From contig CM029383.1 of the NCBI GenBank assembly GCA_017165825.1, forward strand, positions 12,288,710 through 12,352,709: a DNA stretch of 64,000 bases. Direction: 5' to 3'. The DNA comes from Hepsetus odoe (taxonomy: Eukaryota; Chordata; Actinopteri; Characiformes; Hepsetidae). Positions 13,801-25,649 of this stretch are shown here, one piece after another. Numbering within the stretch: position 1 is the first letter of the stretch; each line of letters begins with the position of its first letter. The notes beneath the pieces are model-generated. The model saw nothing but the letters and a program-made list of their open reading frames with translations. It searched no databases and was not told the DNA's origin. The position numbers and the translations under genes were made by a program.

Positions 13801-16800
13801 AAGGCTTCCATTCCACTTTCACCATAGTTTCCTAAAGATAAAATCAAAAGCACTTTATTAACCAGGTAGATGTTCTACACGCTTAACAAAAAATGCGTTT
13901 CAAAGAAGTGTTTCTTTTCAACAGTTTCTCAAATGATGATTGTTTTCAGAAATAACAAAATGACTCCTTAAGGGCTCCTTAAGCCCTTTGAGCTTCTCTG
14001 TTCTTTATATACCTTTTAAAATATAAATCCTTTATAAAATTCCATGATTTAAATTCATTATTTTTACGAATTTCCTTTAAGTTACTTATATAACAATTCT
14101 ATACTTGGATGTAGAGTCTAGAACCTTTAAATTAAAAGGAGCTTTTTTTAAAAACTACAGAATCTCTCATAAAGTGGAGAGTTAATTCCAGTTGAGTCAT
14201 GCTCACTAGCTTAGAAGCATTTAGGAACGGTTCTTGAAACCTTAAAAAGGTTTTACACGCTCACACATCTCATTTACAAATTGGTTCTGAGGAAAAAATC
14301 TACATTAAAGGGTTTTTAAAGGAAACCAAAAGCAATTCTTCTGCACCGTGGCTTTGAATAGTGTAATGTCTTGTATGAATGTAATTCCAAGTGGGTTCTG
14401 GACTGAAAATAGCTTTTTTGTGTTTTCTGTTGTGATACTTTGGTCTGCGTGGGTGTATTTACTATTCACATGAGCAACTGTTTTTAAACAAATGATGACG
14501 ATAAATATCATAAGTATTACAGGAAATAAATAAGAAAAAAAACTTCACATTTGCTGCAGACTGTATGTGTCTGTTTTTTTGTTTCTTCATTCGCTTCATT
14601 CAGGGACTAATGAACAACATTCTGCCGTGGCCCGCTTTCACTCAGTGTCGGGGGTAAACTCCCCCATTTCAGAATCAGGTCACCTACTTTCTTCCATACA
14701 TATCCATGTTTCAGTAACAGTGCTGATCTAAGATGCTAAGATCTACTGTGCTCACTGAAGGCTGAAAGGCGAAAACAGTTCCTATATGATCAAAACATTT
14801 ACCCACAGTCCTTATTGTGCATTCACAGAAATGTTAACTTATATACAGTACTGTGCAAAAGTTTTAGGCAGGTTTGGAAAAAATGCTGTAAACAAAGAAT
14901 GCTTTCAGAAATATAAATAATGATTGTTTATTTTGATCAATTTACAGAATGCAAAGTGAGCGAACAAAAGAAAAATCTTAATCAAATCAATATTTGGTGT
15001 TGCTACCTTTTGCCTTCAAACCAGCATCAGTTCTTCTGGCCCCCACAGAGCCCTGATCTCAACATCATTAAGTGTGTCTGGATTACATGAAGAGACAGAA
15101 GGATGTGAGGAAGCCTACATCCACAGAAGATCTGTGGTTAGTTCTCCAAGATGTTTGGAACAACCTACCAGCCGAGTTCCTTCAAAAACTGTGCAAGTGT
15201 ACCTAGAAGAATTGATGCTGTTTGGAAAACAAAGGGTGGTCACACCAAATATTGATTTGATTTAGATTTCTCTTTTGTTCATTCACTGCATTTTGTTGAT
15301 TGATGAAAATAAATGATTGACACTTCCATTTTTGAAAGCATTCTTTGTTTATAGCATTTTTTCACACCTGCCTAAAACTTTTGCACAGTACTGTACATCC
15401 TACACAATTTGTGCCTGTCCAAAGACCATGTCATTTTTTTCTCAGAATTGCTATTTGGTACTATGAAGGATTTATCTGAAAGATACAAGTAAATAAATAA
15501 TTGAATCTTCATTTGTTTTTCGCTGCTTCTGACTTTGATTGCAGATCTATGATTTTCTCTCACAGAGGTGCTCACATAGAGACTAATTCAAAACTATTAC
15601 TCATAAGTCTCCTCTGGAATGAGGAGGGTGTGGAGATTTTCCCCAATAATTCATTCAATCAGAAATGATTTTGGTTAAACAAGAAGTCAATATACAGTTT
15701 TGTGTTTGACTTAATTCAAAAATGTTTAAAACAAACAAACAAAAAATGTGTCCTGTTGAATGAATGATATGCTCAGCTTTGTTTTTCCATTCTGTACTTG
15801 TTTTAGATCATTTGGAAAATAGCTAGTACTCTATTAAGTGTGAAAATCTTAAGACAATATTTTGACCTTCCAATGATCTTCCATTACAAGTTCCAAATGT
15901 TTCCTCTTTCTCCTAAAAAAGTTAATATTATGGAAATGTAAGGATTTGTTGATCATTTCTTCAATTTTTGCCCCATTTTCCCTGTAAATGAACTCGTATG
16001 TTTTCAATGGTTCCTCAAGCACTACGTAATATAACACATAGCAAGACAAGCAAACATGAACCACTTCTAAAACTGATACCTGTGTTCAGGTAAGCATGGT
16101 TATTTTGATGATTGAGTTACTTGGGGAACATTGCTTTTTGTGTTTTGTGTTGACTCAGGTTGTCTTTGTCTTACCAGAAATACTCAAAGTATGTGAACAC
16201 TATTATGGCCATCATGTTTTCAAGAGTACACAATAGAGGGTGTGTAATCATCATTCCAGGAGAGGGGAAGGCATAACAATACATTTTTCTCCTCCTATCA
16301 CTACTCAAGCTGATGTGTGTCACGCAGTGGGTTGACTTTCTTCTGTCATGACTGATCTCTTCTTTTAAAAAAACTTTAGTAGACTCTTAGACACAGGTAT
16401 GTTAAATGACATTCGAATACAGCACCCTTTATTTCAGAGCATCCAGTTTTCCAAGCGAGCAAAAGTAGTGGACTGAAAAACAATCTGTGATAGCTAAAAA
16501 AATACTCCAGAGCATCTCCAAAACAGCAGGTCTTCTGCAGTGAGCCTGGTATCCAGTAGTACCTACTCTAAACAGTCCGACAGACACTGGCACTGACAGT
16601 TCACGGATTGTTCACTAACTTGACTGTTTAACAACTGTTCACATTTGTGTATTCAATGTATTTTTTATGACGCATCAAGTTGTTTCTTAGTTCTGATCAT
16701 TCTGAGGTCCAAGAGTCCTTAGTCCTTAGCATTATATCCCACTTTTAATTCCTCAAGCCGTAGTCATGTTTTAGCCGTGTATGCTATCAAATGTTTTCTC

Positions 16801-18393
16801 TCAGATTTGCGTTTCTTTATTTCTCGGTTTGCCTCTCCTCTTGGGGCAAGTGTTCAAAGGCTCGCTGTCACTCTGTGTTCCTCTCTGCCAGGTGCCATAA
16901 CTGCATGGCGATTGTGTTATGATGCCACTACCTACAACTATTCTCTGAGATGAAATAAGCCAAGAAATCTGGATGATTTTAATTAAAGAAAAACAACAGA
17001 AAAATAGGGCTTCTTCCACTAGGTGCTGGGGTGAATTCAATGCCCAGAAGAAAGCAATGCTTTGCTTTTGATTCAGATCTGTCATTTTCACATGAACATC
17101 CAATATGCCATGCAACCTCCATTATTAAGAAAGTAAGCTGAGAAAAAAAGTCTTTTGAATCAAGATATTTCTAATTTTCTAATTTCAGCCGAGCCTTTCT
17201 AAAGCATAACCTTTTCAGTGTAAGAAACTATTCTTATAGATAGAATATGGCATGGAATATCATCATACAATAATAGAATTATTACATAAAGTCACTCTTC
17301 ATATTTTCTGTTCTAACATCACTAAGATGATTTTTTGACCTTGATTCCAACCAAGACCATCAGCCTTTGAGCATTGTACACTCCAACTGGGAAATTAATT
17401 ATACCGTGCCCTCCGCCCACTGGGGGAAAAAAAAACAAATATGTAAATGGTGATCATGATCGGCCCTCAGCAAGTGATCCAAGCTGTCCTGCTCAATTCT
17501 ATGGTCTGTCATGACACAAACAGAGAGACAAAAGCAAAAGCAGGGCGCCTACACAGTAACCATGGTAACGAAGTCATGCTGGGTCCCAATATGCTCATCA
17601 ACTGTTTATAGGCAAACAGGGCACTAATAATGCGGGGGAGTTTCAAATCAATTATATTTAATGTAGCTGTTGATGAATTGAAAAAATGCTGGAATTTGGA
17701 AAATGTTGAACAGTCTGAAGCTAACTGAAAGAGGTGATAGTATCACTAGCTAGATAATTATGATGATTGGTGGTGATTCATTTTATATGACTCTTTCTCA
17801 GGGATTTGTTACATACAGTGTTCTAAGGCACTTCAGCAATTCTAATTAAAGAAGTATGAAATGAATCTTCATCAGTTAGTTTATACTCTTAAACCTGCAG
17901 ACATAAGATTACATTTGAAGTAAAATTTTGCATTTCTCTATAGTTGGCCCTCTGCTTTGGCCTGCCTTCTATATTTAACCAGCGCTGAAATCAACATTTG
18001 TCTGCCAGTTCATTAGTCCTGGAGCCCATCTGGGCTGCTCTTGGCTGGTGACATGGCACACAGGTAATTATTAAAATGCACTTTGAAGTTTTTTTGTCAG
18101 AATGGGCCAAATAAGAGCATTAAGTGTGACTTCCAATAATTGCATGTTGTTACTGAACTTTGATCTCATTATTGTAACTTCATGTTAGATCTACATCTCT
18201 TCATTTGGATCCTTTTGGTTCTAGGAAAAGCTTAATTGGTTTGTTATATGCATAATATGGATTTTCTTTTTGGAAGATTTTTCTTCTCTAAAATAAGGTT
18301 TTAAATAAGATTATTGGCTTGGTTGCATGGTTTTAGGAAAAAAAATCCTTTAGCTGGGATAGAAATGTAACAGTAGGACATGTTTTTTATATA

Positions 18394-18441
<48 letters not shown>

Positions 18442-19818
18442 TTCCAGCTGCTATATGTATATGTACAGGGAACATAGAACTGGGCTTCAAAGAGACATTT
18501 TGCAGTACATATTGAGGAGTGTAGTGTGTAGTGTGTCAGTATTTTTGTTGTTTTGTTGTTTCAAGCAACTGGGCAAAATGCAAAGCAGAGCAGGCTACTA
18601 TGCGTACCTCAGTAACAATACTGAGTCTGTTAAAAGTGAAAAGTAATACTAGTCATATTGTTTCAGACCACAAAAGATATGAATCTTTCAAAGCGATCCT
18701 TTCAAACAAATCCCAAAAGGGGAGTCTTTTTCTGTAGCTGAAATATTTACCTGTGCAGGGATTCAGTAGCATTTTTGTCATTAATTTATAACTAATCTTA
18801 ATGGAGGTTCACAGCCACAGCCACAGGCAATTCACGAGGGCAAACAAGCTAGAACTAACCGTAATGTTCTTTCACGATTACCAGAGGTAATCCTTAGCTG
18901 TAACCTAAATTTTACACTTTTTAAAATACCCTTCAATGGATGTTTCTTTTAAAAAAAACTAAAAGTATTCAATTGAAGGAAATCAACAGTGGTTCTTCTA
19001 TGGTATTACTTGTAAATACCATACCATACATGTAAAACTGAATGTCAGTAGAAATACACTACCTTCAAAAATCTTACCTTCAGTGTGTATGGCTGAGACA
19101 TAGGTCCAGTTGTATCTTTTTACAATGTCCACCATGGCTCTGGCCTGTTGAGCATCTGAAGGTACCACTCTCATAAAGTACTTATACAGGGACTTGTCAC
19201 TGAGGTCCATGCTGGTGGCAGAGTAAGCGATTTGGGGGATATTGAAGAGTTGGAGAAGGTTTTGGACCTGGATAGCAACTGAGCTGGACCCAGGCCCAAT
19301 TAGACCCACTATGGGCTTTTTGCCTTTCATGGGCGTTCCTCCGCCATCAGCTGCACACTTGGACAGGCTCTCTTCCTCCTCGGCTGAGACCAGTGTGTCG
19401 CGTATGAATTCTATGCTTTGCTCCAGAGCCACAGCAGAGTGCCAACAGGAGTCACGGATTTCACAGCCAAGTGTGATGTTAGGCAGGATGTTAGGGTCAG
19501 CATTGATACGGTCCAGTGTGTGCATCATAGCCTCCACACGCTGAATGCCATACTGCTCGCGAACTGCACCACATTTTCGCTCATGGACTTTGTCTGCTGG
19601 TGGCTGGTGGTGCACAGAGAACAGCGCCCCGATGATGATGTCGCCAGGGATATGGGCCAGGACACGGCGCTCATTGGCCTGAGCCTGGACCTGAGCGCCC
19701 AGACTGGCTGGCCTGATGTCATCTCCAAGCAGCGCTAAGAGGAAGAACAGCAAAACCCCCATTTCCTGCTGCCTTTCAGATCAGTCAGTGCCGAACGCAG
19801 GTAGATCCCTCAGGGCAT
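34..19818 (-). CDS. grm5: grm5, metabotropic glutamate receptor 5 (5' part of gene, extracellular region)
   Basis: Class C G-protein-coupled receptor for glutamate, acting at postsynaptic membranes through Gq and phospholipase C. Six coding exons (19762-19078, 13831-13582, 3789-3554, 2175-1929, 1395-1227, 160-34) join in phase to give about 571 residues. In order: signal peptide (about 1-23), Venus-flytrap domain (about 28-500) with the SSSVAIQVQNL and AYSATS ligand-pocket segments and the IDGRK lobe-2 motif, then the cysteine-rich domain (SCCWTCTPCKENEYV). The wording fits mGluR5 better than mGluR1 (ACELGSWPTDDLTG, DGWADRYDV). Seven-helix and C-terminal exons must lie left of position 1. Teleosts can carry grm5a and grm5b; I cannot tell which this is. 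tyr follows head-to-head, as in other vertebrates. The ATG has a strong context (G at -3 and +4). Introns of 9.8 kb and 5.2 kb interrupt the gene. Confidence 0.93.
161..1226. other. grm5 intron, no feature recognised
   Basis: AT-rich intronic sequence. Short open frames here show no family motif. No repeat was recognised. Confidence 0.7.
1227..1395 (-). CDS. grm5: grm5 coding exon 5
   Basis: 169 nt, about residues 473-529, acceptor CTTTAG and donor GTGGGA. It encodes YEIMNFKQM, HVGSWDNRGLKMDDEEIW and SVCSDPCAKAQIK, the end of the ligand-binding domain and the start of the cysteine-rich linker. Confidence 0.92.
1583..1621. repeat. (CA)n microsatellite
   Basis: Dinucleotide CA repeat with one CTCA interruption, in the grm5 intron 1396-1928. 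Confidence 0.95.
1929..2175 (-). CDS. grm5: grm5 coding exon 4 (Venus-flytrap domain)
   Basis: 247 nt, about residues 391-473, acceptor TTGTCAG and donor GTAAAA. It encodes KMGFVINAIYSMAFGLHAMQ, then MRPIDGRKLLEFL, whose Lys lies in the glutamate pocket in mGluR family members. It ends FDENGDSPG plus a split Arg codon. Confidence 0.93.
3092..3119. repeat. (GT)n microsatellite
   Basis: About fourteen GT units in a grm5 intron. Confidence 0.95.
3213..3461 (-). repeat. tRNA-derived SINE, family A, reverse orientation
   Basis: Read on the minus strand it starts GGGGCAGTGGTGGCCTAGTG, has a B-box-like GGGTTTGATTCCC, then the GCCCTGAGCTACCCTTGAGC linker, and ends in the CAATGACAAG tail. It is near full length. 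The same family recurs at least eight times in the window. Confidence 0.88.
3554..3789 (-). CDS. grm5: grm5 coding exon 3 (Venus-flytrap domain)
   Basis: 236 nt, about residues 312-391, acceptor CTGCAG and donor GTGAGT. It encodes SDGWADRYDVTDGYQREA and NPWFPEFWQHRFQCRL. It ends NRTCT plus one base; phase agrees with the next exon. Confidence 0.93.
6245..6345 (-). repeat. Decayed SINE A fragment
   Basis: Carries CTGGGGAGCAGTG, GGGGATGGTACCGTGCTCA and GGTACCTCAGGGG, the reversed middle of family A. Head and tail are not clear. Confidence 0.55.
7841..7872. repeat. (AC)n microsatellite
   Basis: Uninterrupted AC repeat in the large grm5 intron. Confidence 0.95.
12653..12700 (+). repeat. 3' tail fragment of SINE family C
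   Basis: GGATAAGAGCATCTGCTAAA followed by TGCAAATGTAAATG matches the tail of the complete copies at 23097 and 48193. The head is absent. Confidence 0.7.
12838..12868. repeat. (GAT)n microsatellite
   Basis: About ten GAT units. Open frames through it are low-complexity poly-Asp or poly-Ile, not genes. Confidence 0.95.
13582..13831 (-). CDS. grm5: grm5 coding exon 2 (Venus-flytrap domain)
   Basis: 250 nt, about residues 229-312, flanked by an acceptor ending TTTAG and donor GTAAGT. It encodes NYGESGMEAFKDM, then ARVVACFCEGMTVRGILMAM, both nearly invariant in mGluR5. Phases match the exons on both sides. Confidence 0.93.
13960..14360. repeat. Possible dispersed repeat rich in GAACC/AAGGTT motifs
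   Basis: The stretch CACACATCTCATTTACAAA and the following GGAAACCAAAAGCAATTCTT resemble 24870-25150 in the tyr gene. Ends are not defined. Confidence 0.4.
14846..15393 (+). mobile_element. Internally deleted Tc1-like transposon with long inverted repeats
   Basis: Both ends read CAGTACTGTGCAAAAGTTTT inward and sit next to TA dinucleotides (14844-14845 and 15394-15395). Inverted similarity continues about 150 bp inward on each side (for example AAATCAATATTTGGTG near the left inner end and its complement near 15240). The centre keeps only the end of a transposase, with PDLNII and, in another frame, STEDLWLVLQDVWNNLPAEF, typical of the Tc1 C-terminus. Frames are broken and the DNA-binding and first catalytic parts are gone. 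A non-autonomous remnant. Confidence 0.88.
17556..17569. promoter_or_regulatory. RFX-type X-box motif
   Basis: GTAACCATGGTAAC fits the consensus GTNRCC-N2-RGYAAC. It is in the first coding intron of grm5. Motif match only. Confidence 0.35.
18395..18438. repeat. (TA)n microsatellite
   Basis: TA repeat in a grm5 intron. Confidence 0.93.
19078..19818 (-). CDS. grm5: grm5 first coding exon with 56 nt of 5' UTR
   Basis: Coding part 19762-19078 (685 nt, 228 codons plus one base). It encodes the signal peptide and lobe 1 of the Venus-flytrap domain, ending AIHTE then a split Gly codon at donor GTAAGA. On the minus strand a pyrimidine-rich acceptor ending TTGCAG lies 56 nt upstream of the ATG, so the exon probably begins at 19818 and an upstream non-coding exon exists. 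A two-codon upstream ORF (ATG CCC TGA) opens the exon. Confidence 0.92.
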
Positions 19819-20651
19819 CTGCAACAGATGATGGAAAAAAAGAAGCTCAGGCAAAACATCTAGCATGGTATCTCTGGAGATGGCTGCCCCCCTCTACCCG
19901 TCCTCCAATCTGTGAAGTGTAACAAAGAAAAGCAGTTGTCAGGGCAGTGTTCAAAGGCTTGTTTTTTGCTCTTTTGAAACGTCTCTTTTGAGATGGAGAT
20001 GCAGATGAACATGGCTTTTTCAAAAGCTCACTGGAGATCCACAGACATCAGTCATCTGTGCCAAAGCAAGATACATCACTAAACATCCCATTGTTGCTTT
20101 ACCTTATCCCATAATCACATGCTCTTCCTGTTTGAGGATGAAAATATCTCTTGGCAAAAGACTAATCTAGTGTGCCGGCTGGGCTGGCATGGAGAGAAGC
20201 CTGTGAAGCACTGGCCACAGTTTAATTACCGCTGATCATATCAGTGAATTGTCGACCAAACAGCGGACAACTGATGTCATCATAACATGTTTAAAGTTCC
20301 AGGAACTCCAGCATCGACCAGCCACAGAAGCAAAGGTTACACGGCCGTCCGGGCGGGAAGTGGAGCTGTCCGTGGTGCTGAACACGGTTCTCTATTACAC
20401 TCGCCTGTAGGCGTCAATCAGACAAACACAGACACAATCACGACATCTAACAACCTGCACATTTTAAGAATGAACAACTGAACTCTTTGCCTTTCAGTAG
20501 ACAGTCTGAACAATAACATCAGACGCGTCTAAATCAAAAGAAAAAGACATTTCGTGCTGAACTTCGGGGCGATCGTGCACATCTGAGCTAAAGCACAGAC
20601 TGTCTGCACCCGCGATCACAACAAACCGAGGAGGAACCGCAGATTTCTCAC

Positions 20652-20900
20652 CCTTCTCTCGCTGTCTGGAGTCATTGCTCGTCTCTGGCTATCACTTCAG
20701 CGCCGTGTGTCTATCCACACTCGGTCACAAGCCATCGTGTCTGACCTGCCATGCGCCACTGCGCGTTTCTTTCCTGCGTCTGAGGTCGGAGACTTGGATG
20801 CGTCTCCTCTGAGCAGCGAATCAGGCTGAGCTCACCAGATCGGTGTGGCATCCAGCTGAGATAGAAGCGTAGGCTGAGCTACCAGTCAGGCGATGCCAGT
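20652..20900 (-). promoter_or_regulatory. grm5: Putative grm5 non-coding first exon and promoter region
   Basis: On the minus strand a good donor (GAGAAGG then GTGAGAAA) ends at 20652, inside a stretch richer in GC and CpG than its surroundings (about 20540-20900). It could splice to the acceptor at 19818, giving a non-coding first exon. The upstream limit is a guess and no TATA box is evident. Purely inferred from splice signals and composition. Confidence 0.38.
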
Positions 20901-21174
20901 GAAGAACGGCTCTCACTAAGCTTATCCTGGGGGTGAACTTCAGATTTCTGCACTTTTGATTGTAAGAATCATGGGGATCTTTCAAGGAACGTTTGTAAAC
21001 GAGATCAATGATCCACGGCCCTGATTTACTGAACTTTTGCCTGATAAAGAGGTTCTTTTTAAAATATGGGCATCAGAAAGCCAAACCTGGATGTCAAAAA
21101 GTGACCCTTAAAAAGTATCACGTTTATACATGTTTTTTTTTTTTCAATATAGTGCCTTATTTTGAGGGGGGGGA

Positions 21175-21435
<261 letters not shown>

Positions 21436-22757
21436 GTTCTATGTGAATATAATTGAGAAATATATAAATATATAAAGTAGTTGTAGAATAAGTGTAACAG
21501 GGAAGCCTGTCAAAACTGCTCTGCAGCTTAGATTTTTCCCCACCCAAACACCCCTGAACCAACTCGTAGCATGCTTAATAATGAGTCAATGAGCTGGACA
21601 GGTATGATGGATCACAGAATAGTTGAAAATGTGTGCATGACAGGGGGTCTCCATACGTTGAATAATTAATGAAAGTGTTGACCAAAGAGACTAAAGGCCA
21701 TGTTCACTATTTTGGCTGTAAAAATGAGCCTTTTGGTATGTATGCACATTTGCATTTGCAGATATTAATTTTTCAGACTAAACATATGGAGAATAAGTGA
21801 AACAAATATCACAGTTTAATTTTCTAAAAGGTACAAAACCTGCAGAATCAATCCAAATGAATCAGAATGCAGTTTAGGTTGTGGATTGAGCAATGCAAAA
21901 GCAGTTTGCTGTACTAACATGAAGTAAAAAATGAAATGTTTGGCTTGAAACAAAAAAACGTTTTAAGCTATTTTTGAGGAGCTGGATATAACTCTTACTC
22001 CGTCATAAAAAAGAACAAATTTAACTAGCAAAAAAACACCTTAGGTTGTTAGGGCTCAACAAATACATCATTATCTTTCATTTTAAAAAAAACAACAAAA
22101 AAAAAACAGGTTTGGTCTTCTGGGCCTTTGAGGGTGGTGCTTTCTGGCTGTTGGAGTCCTCAGGAGACATCAGCCCACAAGGTTCAAGGTGGGTCAAATT
22201 ATAGGGACACAATAGGGACAATCAAATGAAAATGCACACACAAAACACACACAAAATCAAATCATGAAATAAATGAAGAAATATCCGTTCTTGTGTAGGC
22301 TTATCAACTTGAAATAGAATATTTCCATCCAAACATTCTCAGAATACATTTTTTGTTCTACATTATGACATAATTTGAAATAAAAAGAAACAAGAATCAG
22401 ATCATGCAGAAATATACATTTTCATGTAGATACAAATGGATAATACATATTATAAGACTGTTCATTTTCATTTAAATACAATCCACTGTTGCTCAAAGTG
22501 GACATTAAAAAGAAAGGGACATGTGGAGTTGATTTGGGATCAGGTTTTACCTCTTTAAGGCCTTCCTGTTATTTGAACACAGCGCCATCATCTGGAGAAG
22601 TTATACACTGCACACCACACTTCAGTTCCACCAGCTGCTGCCGAGCACTGCACTCTGCACTCTTTAATACATGTTTGAAAGAACTGTTTAGTAAATGAAT
22701 TTAGTAGATGTATTTCTACTCTGAGCAAACATATTATATATTTACATATTATATATT

Positions 22758-23008
22758 AGTGGGGGCAGCGGTGGCCTAGTGGTTAGGGCGTTGGCCGGAG
22801 GATCGGGGGTTCGAACCCCTTCCCAATAGGTTGCCCTGAGGTACCCTTGAGCAAGGTGCTGTCCCCGTCCCACTCCTCCCTGCGATGGGCTGGTGACCTG
22901 TCCAGGGTGCGTCCCCCGTCCTCGCCCTGTGTGCGCTGGGTTGGACTCCAGCACTCCCTCGTGACCCCGTTTGGGACAAGCGGCAGAAAATGGATGGATG
23001 GATATTAT
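22758..23008 (+). repeat. tRNA-derived SINE, family B (A-type head, RTE-like tail)
   Basis: The head GCAGCGGTGGCCTAGTGGTT, B-box GGGGTTCGAACCCC and linker CCCTGAGGTACCCTTGAGCA match family A. The 3' half is different: GGGCTGGTGACCTGTCCAGG, then CCCGTTTGGGACAAGCGG and an ATGG repeat, like 3' ends of RTE-type LINEs. A short duplication (ATATTATATA) flanks it. Confidence 0.88.
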
Positions 23009-23096
23009 ATACTAATATATTTATAAAAGGTCAAAATATATTATATATATATATAAATATTAAATATTATAAATATTAAAAAATATATAAATATTC

Positions 23097-23306
23097 TGGG
23101 TTGGTGGTGGTCTAGTGGAAGGCTACTTGTCTATGAACCAATGGCTCAAGAGGTCCCAGGTTCGAATCTCACCTCTGGCACTACCACCACTGGGACCCTG
23201 AGCAAGACCCTTAACCCTGAATTGCTCCAGCGGGACTGTCCCAGTAATTAGACCATGTAAGTCGCTCTGGATAAGAGCATCTGCTAAATGCCACAAATGT
23301 AAAAGT
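23097..23306 (+). repeat. SINE family C with L2-like tail
   Basis: Head GGTGGTGGTCTAGTGG, B-box-like GGTTCGAATCTC, middle TGAGCAAGACCCTTAACCCT, and tail GTAAGTCGCTCTGGATAAGA followed by GCATCTGCTAAATGCC. From memory this tail resembles L2-type LINE 3' ends in fish. Confidence 0.85.
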
Positions 23307-23691
23307 TAAATTATAGGCAAGCAAGAATGTAAAGTTTTGGAAAAATAAACAACATTTCTTGAGATTGTTATTATTTGCTATGCCTTCTTTTTAAACAGGG
23401 GGTCAAAATCTGACAATGAACATTTGAAATCTGTGTGTCAGACAGGATATGGATTTTATACTCTTAACTCACTCATAAATTCATATAATCAAATAAAATA
23501 ATGACCTCCACAGCAAAAACCCCAACAATGAATAAATAACCTTTAGTGCTGATCCAGAAGACTTCTTGTCCAACCTGGAATCATTGGGGCAGTGTAAGAG
23601 TTAATTCAGCACGGTCCTGCTGTTCCCAGTACCAGCAGTGGGCGGATTTGAATGAAGGAATTTTACTCTGAAATGACCTGAGGCGAAGAAG

Positions 23692-23752
23692 CATGTGATG
23701 TTGGGGGGGTGTGGGAAACAGTTTAAAAAAGGATTAACCCCAGATTCTCACT
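23692..23752 (+). promoter_or_regulatory. tyr: tyr proximal promoter: MITF-type E-box, OTX-type site, TATA-like element
   Basis: CATGTGA at 23692-23698 fits the M-box/E-box with a flanking A bound by MITF. TTTAAAAAA at 23722-23730 is TATA-like. GGATTAA at 23731-23737 contains the OTX core (TAATCC on the other strand). MITF and OTX2 are known regulators of tyr in melanocytes and retinal pigment epithelium. A start near 23750-23760 would leave a 5' UTR of about 35 nt. Sites are motif matches only. Confidence 0.5.
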
Positions 23753-23789
23753 GGACCATCACAAGCAGGATAACCTTTTCTCTGCTGAG

Positions 23790-24614
23790 ATGCGGCTGCT
23801 GGCTCTAGTCAGTGTTCTTATTCAGCTGCTTAAACCAGCATATCAGCAGTTCCCTCGCCAGTGCATCACCACAGAGGTCCTCACTTCGAAGGAATGCTGT
23901 CCCATTTGGGAAGGAGATGGGTCAGCCTGTGGAGCACGATCAGGCCGAGGAGTGTGTGTAGATGTGATTGTGTCTGAGGAGCAAAATGGCCCCCAGTACC
24001 CATATGAAGGTATAGACGACAGAGAGAGATGGCCATTGGTGTTTTACAACCGCACCTGCCGCTGCCTCCAGAACTATATGGGTTACAACTGTGGAGAGTG
24101 CACTTTTGGTTACTTTGGGCCAAATTGTGCGGAAAGGCGTGAATCCATACGGAGAAGTGTTTTCCAGCTGTCAAATACAGAAAAACAGAAGTTCATCGCT
24201 TACCTTAATCTTGCCAAGAATACAGTCAACCAAGATTTTGTGATTGTCACTGGCACCTACAGGGAAATGAACAATGGCACCAACCCTATGTTCGCCAATG
24301 TGTCCACCTATGATCTGTTTGTCTGGCTGCACTACTATGTTTCTCGACCTGCTATGCTGGGTGGCATCAATAATGTATGGAGTGGGGTGGATTTTGGGCA
24401 CTGGGCACCAGCCTTTTTACCATGGCACAGAGTGTTCATGCTGCGCTGGGAGCATGAGATAAGAAAGTTAACAGGAGACTTCGACTTCACTATTCCCTAC
24501 TGGGACTGGACAGATGCACAGGAATGTGAAGTGTGCACAGATGATCTTGTTGGGAGCCAAAGCCATCTTAACCCCAACCTCATCAGTCCAACGTCTGTAT
24601 TCTCCTCCTGGAAG
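23790..24614 (+). CDS. tyr: tyr exon 1
   Basis: 825 nt, residues 1-275, ending FSSWK at donor GTTAGT. It contains the signal peptide, the EGF-like cysteines, copper A (WLHYYVS, FGHWAP, FLPWHRVF) and IPYWDWTDA. The reading frame runs into the intron for nine more codons before a stop. Confidence 0.96.
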
Positions 24615-25584
24615 GTTAGTGTCCTTTCATGCAGTGATTAGTGTACGGCTCTGGATAAATTTATACCTAACATATGCCTCGCATTTTAACAGATACACTC
24701 TGTGTAAAAAAAAAGCTGGCAAAAATGGGTCTTTTTATGATGCCAAAGAATAGCGCTTTCATCTGAAGCAGAACCCTTCACTGAATCATTTCTGAAACTG
24801 AGACATGTGACTGAGAAGAACCTTTAAGCACCTCTTATCCATGAAACTATGAGGAACCTTTGGTTTTTTAAGTCTGTACATCTGCGCTCTTAAAAAATAA
24901 TGGTGCCAAAAAGAATGCAGCATTTCTATGAACCTCTGTTAATGTAAATATGCTGTACAACCACACCATAAACCATAGAGTAACCTTAACCATACATACT
25001 GTCTACACATTTAATTCTGAAAAAAGGTTTCTGCACATTCACACATCTAATTTACAAAAATGGAGTTATGCACTGAAAGGTTATAAACGGAACCAAAATG
25101 GTTCTGCTATGGCATCATGCAGGGAAACCTTTGCGGGACTCTTTCTAGGTTAACAATTCTTGACTGTAATCTACAGAAAGGGTCCATTGCTGAATATATA
25201 TCATTTGGGTGGCATTTTAGAACCATGCTATGATCCTGTAATGACTGTCAGCAGCACGTCTTGTGTTATTTATCCTTGAGTAGTATGTAAAACTCCTAAC
25301 AAGCTGTAAGCCCTTTTTATATGCTAATCTTTTAATTGTGGTCCTTACAGGTGATTTGCTCCAGAGCACCAGAGTACAGTTTGAGAGGTATTTTGTGTGA
25401 TGGTAGGGAGGAAGGACCCTTAATGCGCAGCCCTGGTAACCACGACCCCAACCTGACAGACGGATTACCCACGTCTGCTGATGTGGACTTTACTCTAAGC
25501 TTGTCCCAGTACGACACTGGACCAATGGATCGCACAGCCAACATGAGTTTCAGAAACACACTGGAAGGTTAAATAAACAACAAC

Positions 25585-25649
<65 letters not shown>

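Larger units (their letters stand above)
13832..19077. other. 5.2 kb grm5 intron
   Basis: Holds a possible dispersed repeat near 13960-14360, an internally deleted Tc1-like element (14846-15393), an RFX-type X-box at 17556-17569 and a TA repeat at 18395-18438. No additional exon was recognised. Confidence 0.7.

Noticed and set aside
16801..17115. 104-codon minus-strand open frame in a grm5 intron
   Set aside because: No known motif and no phase link to grm5. It might be conserved non-coding DNA, but that cannot be judged from one sequence.
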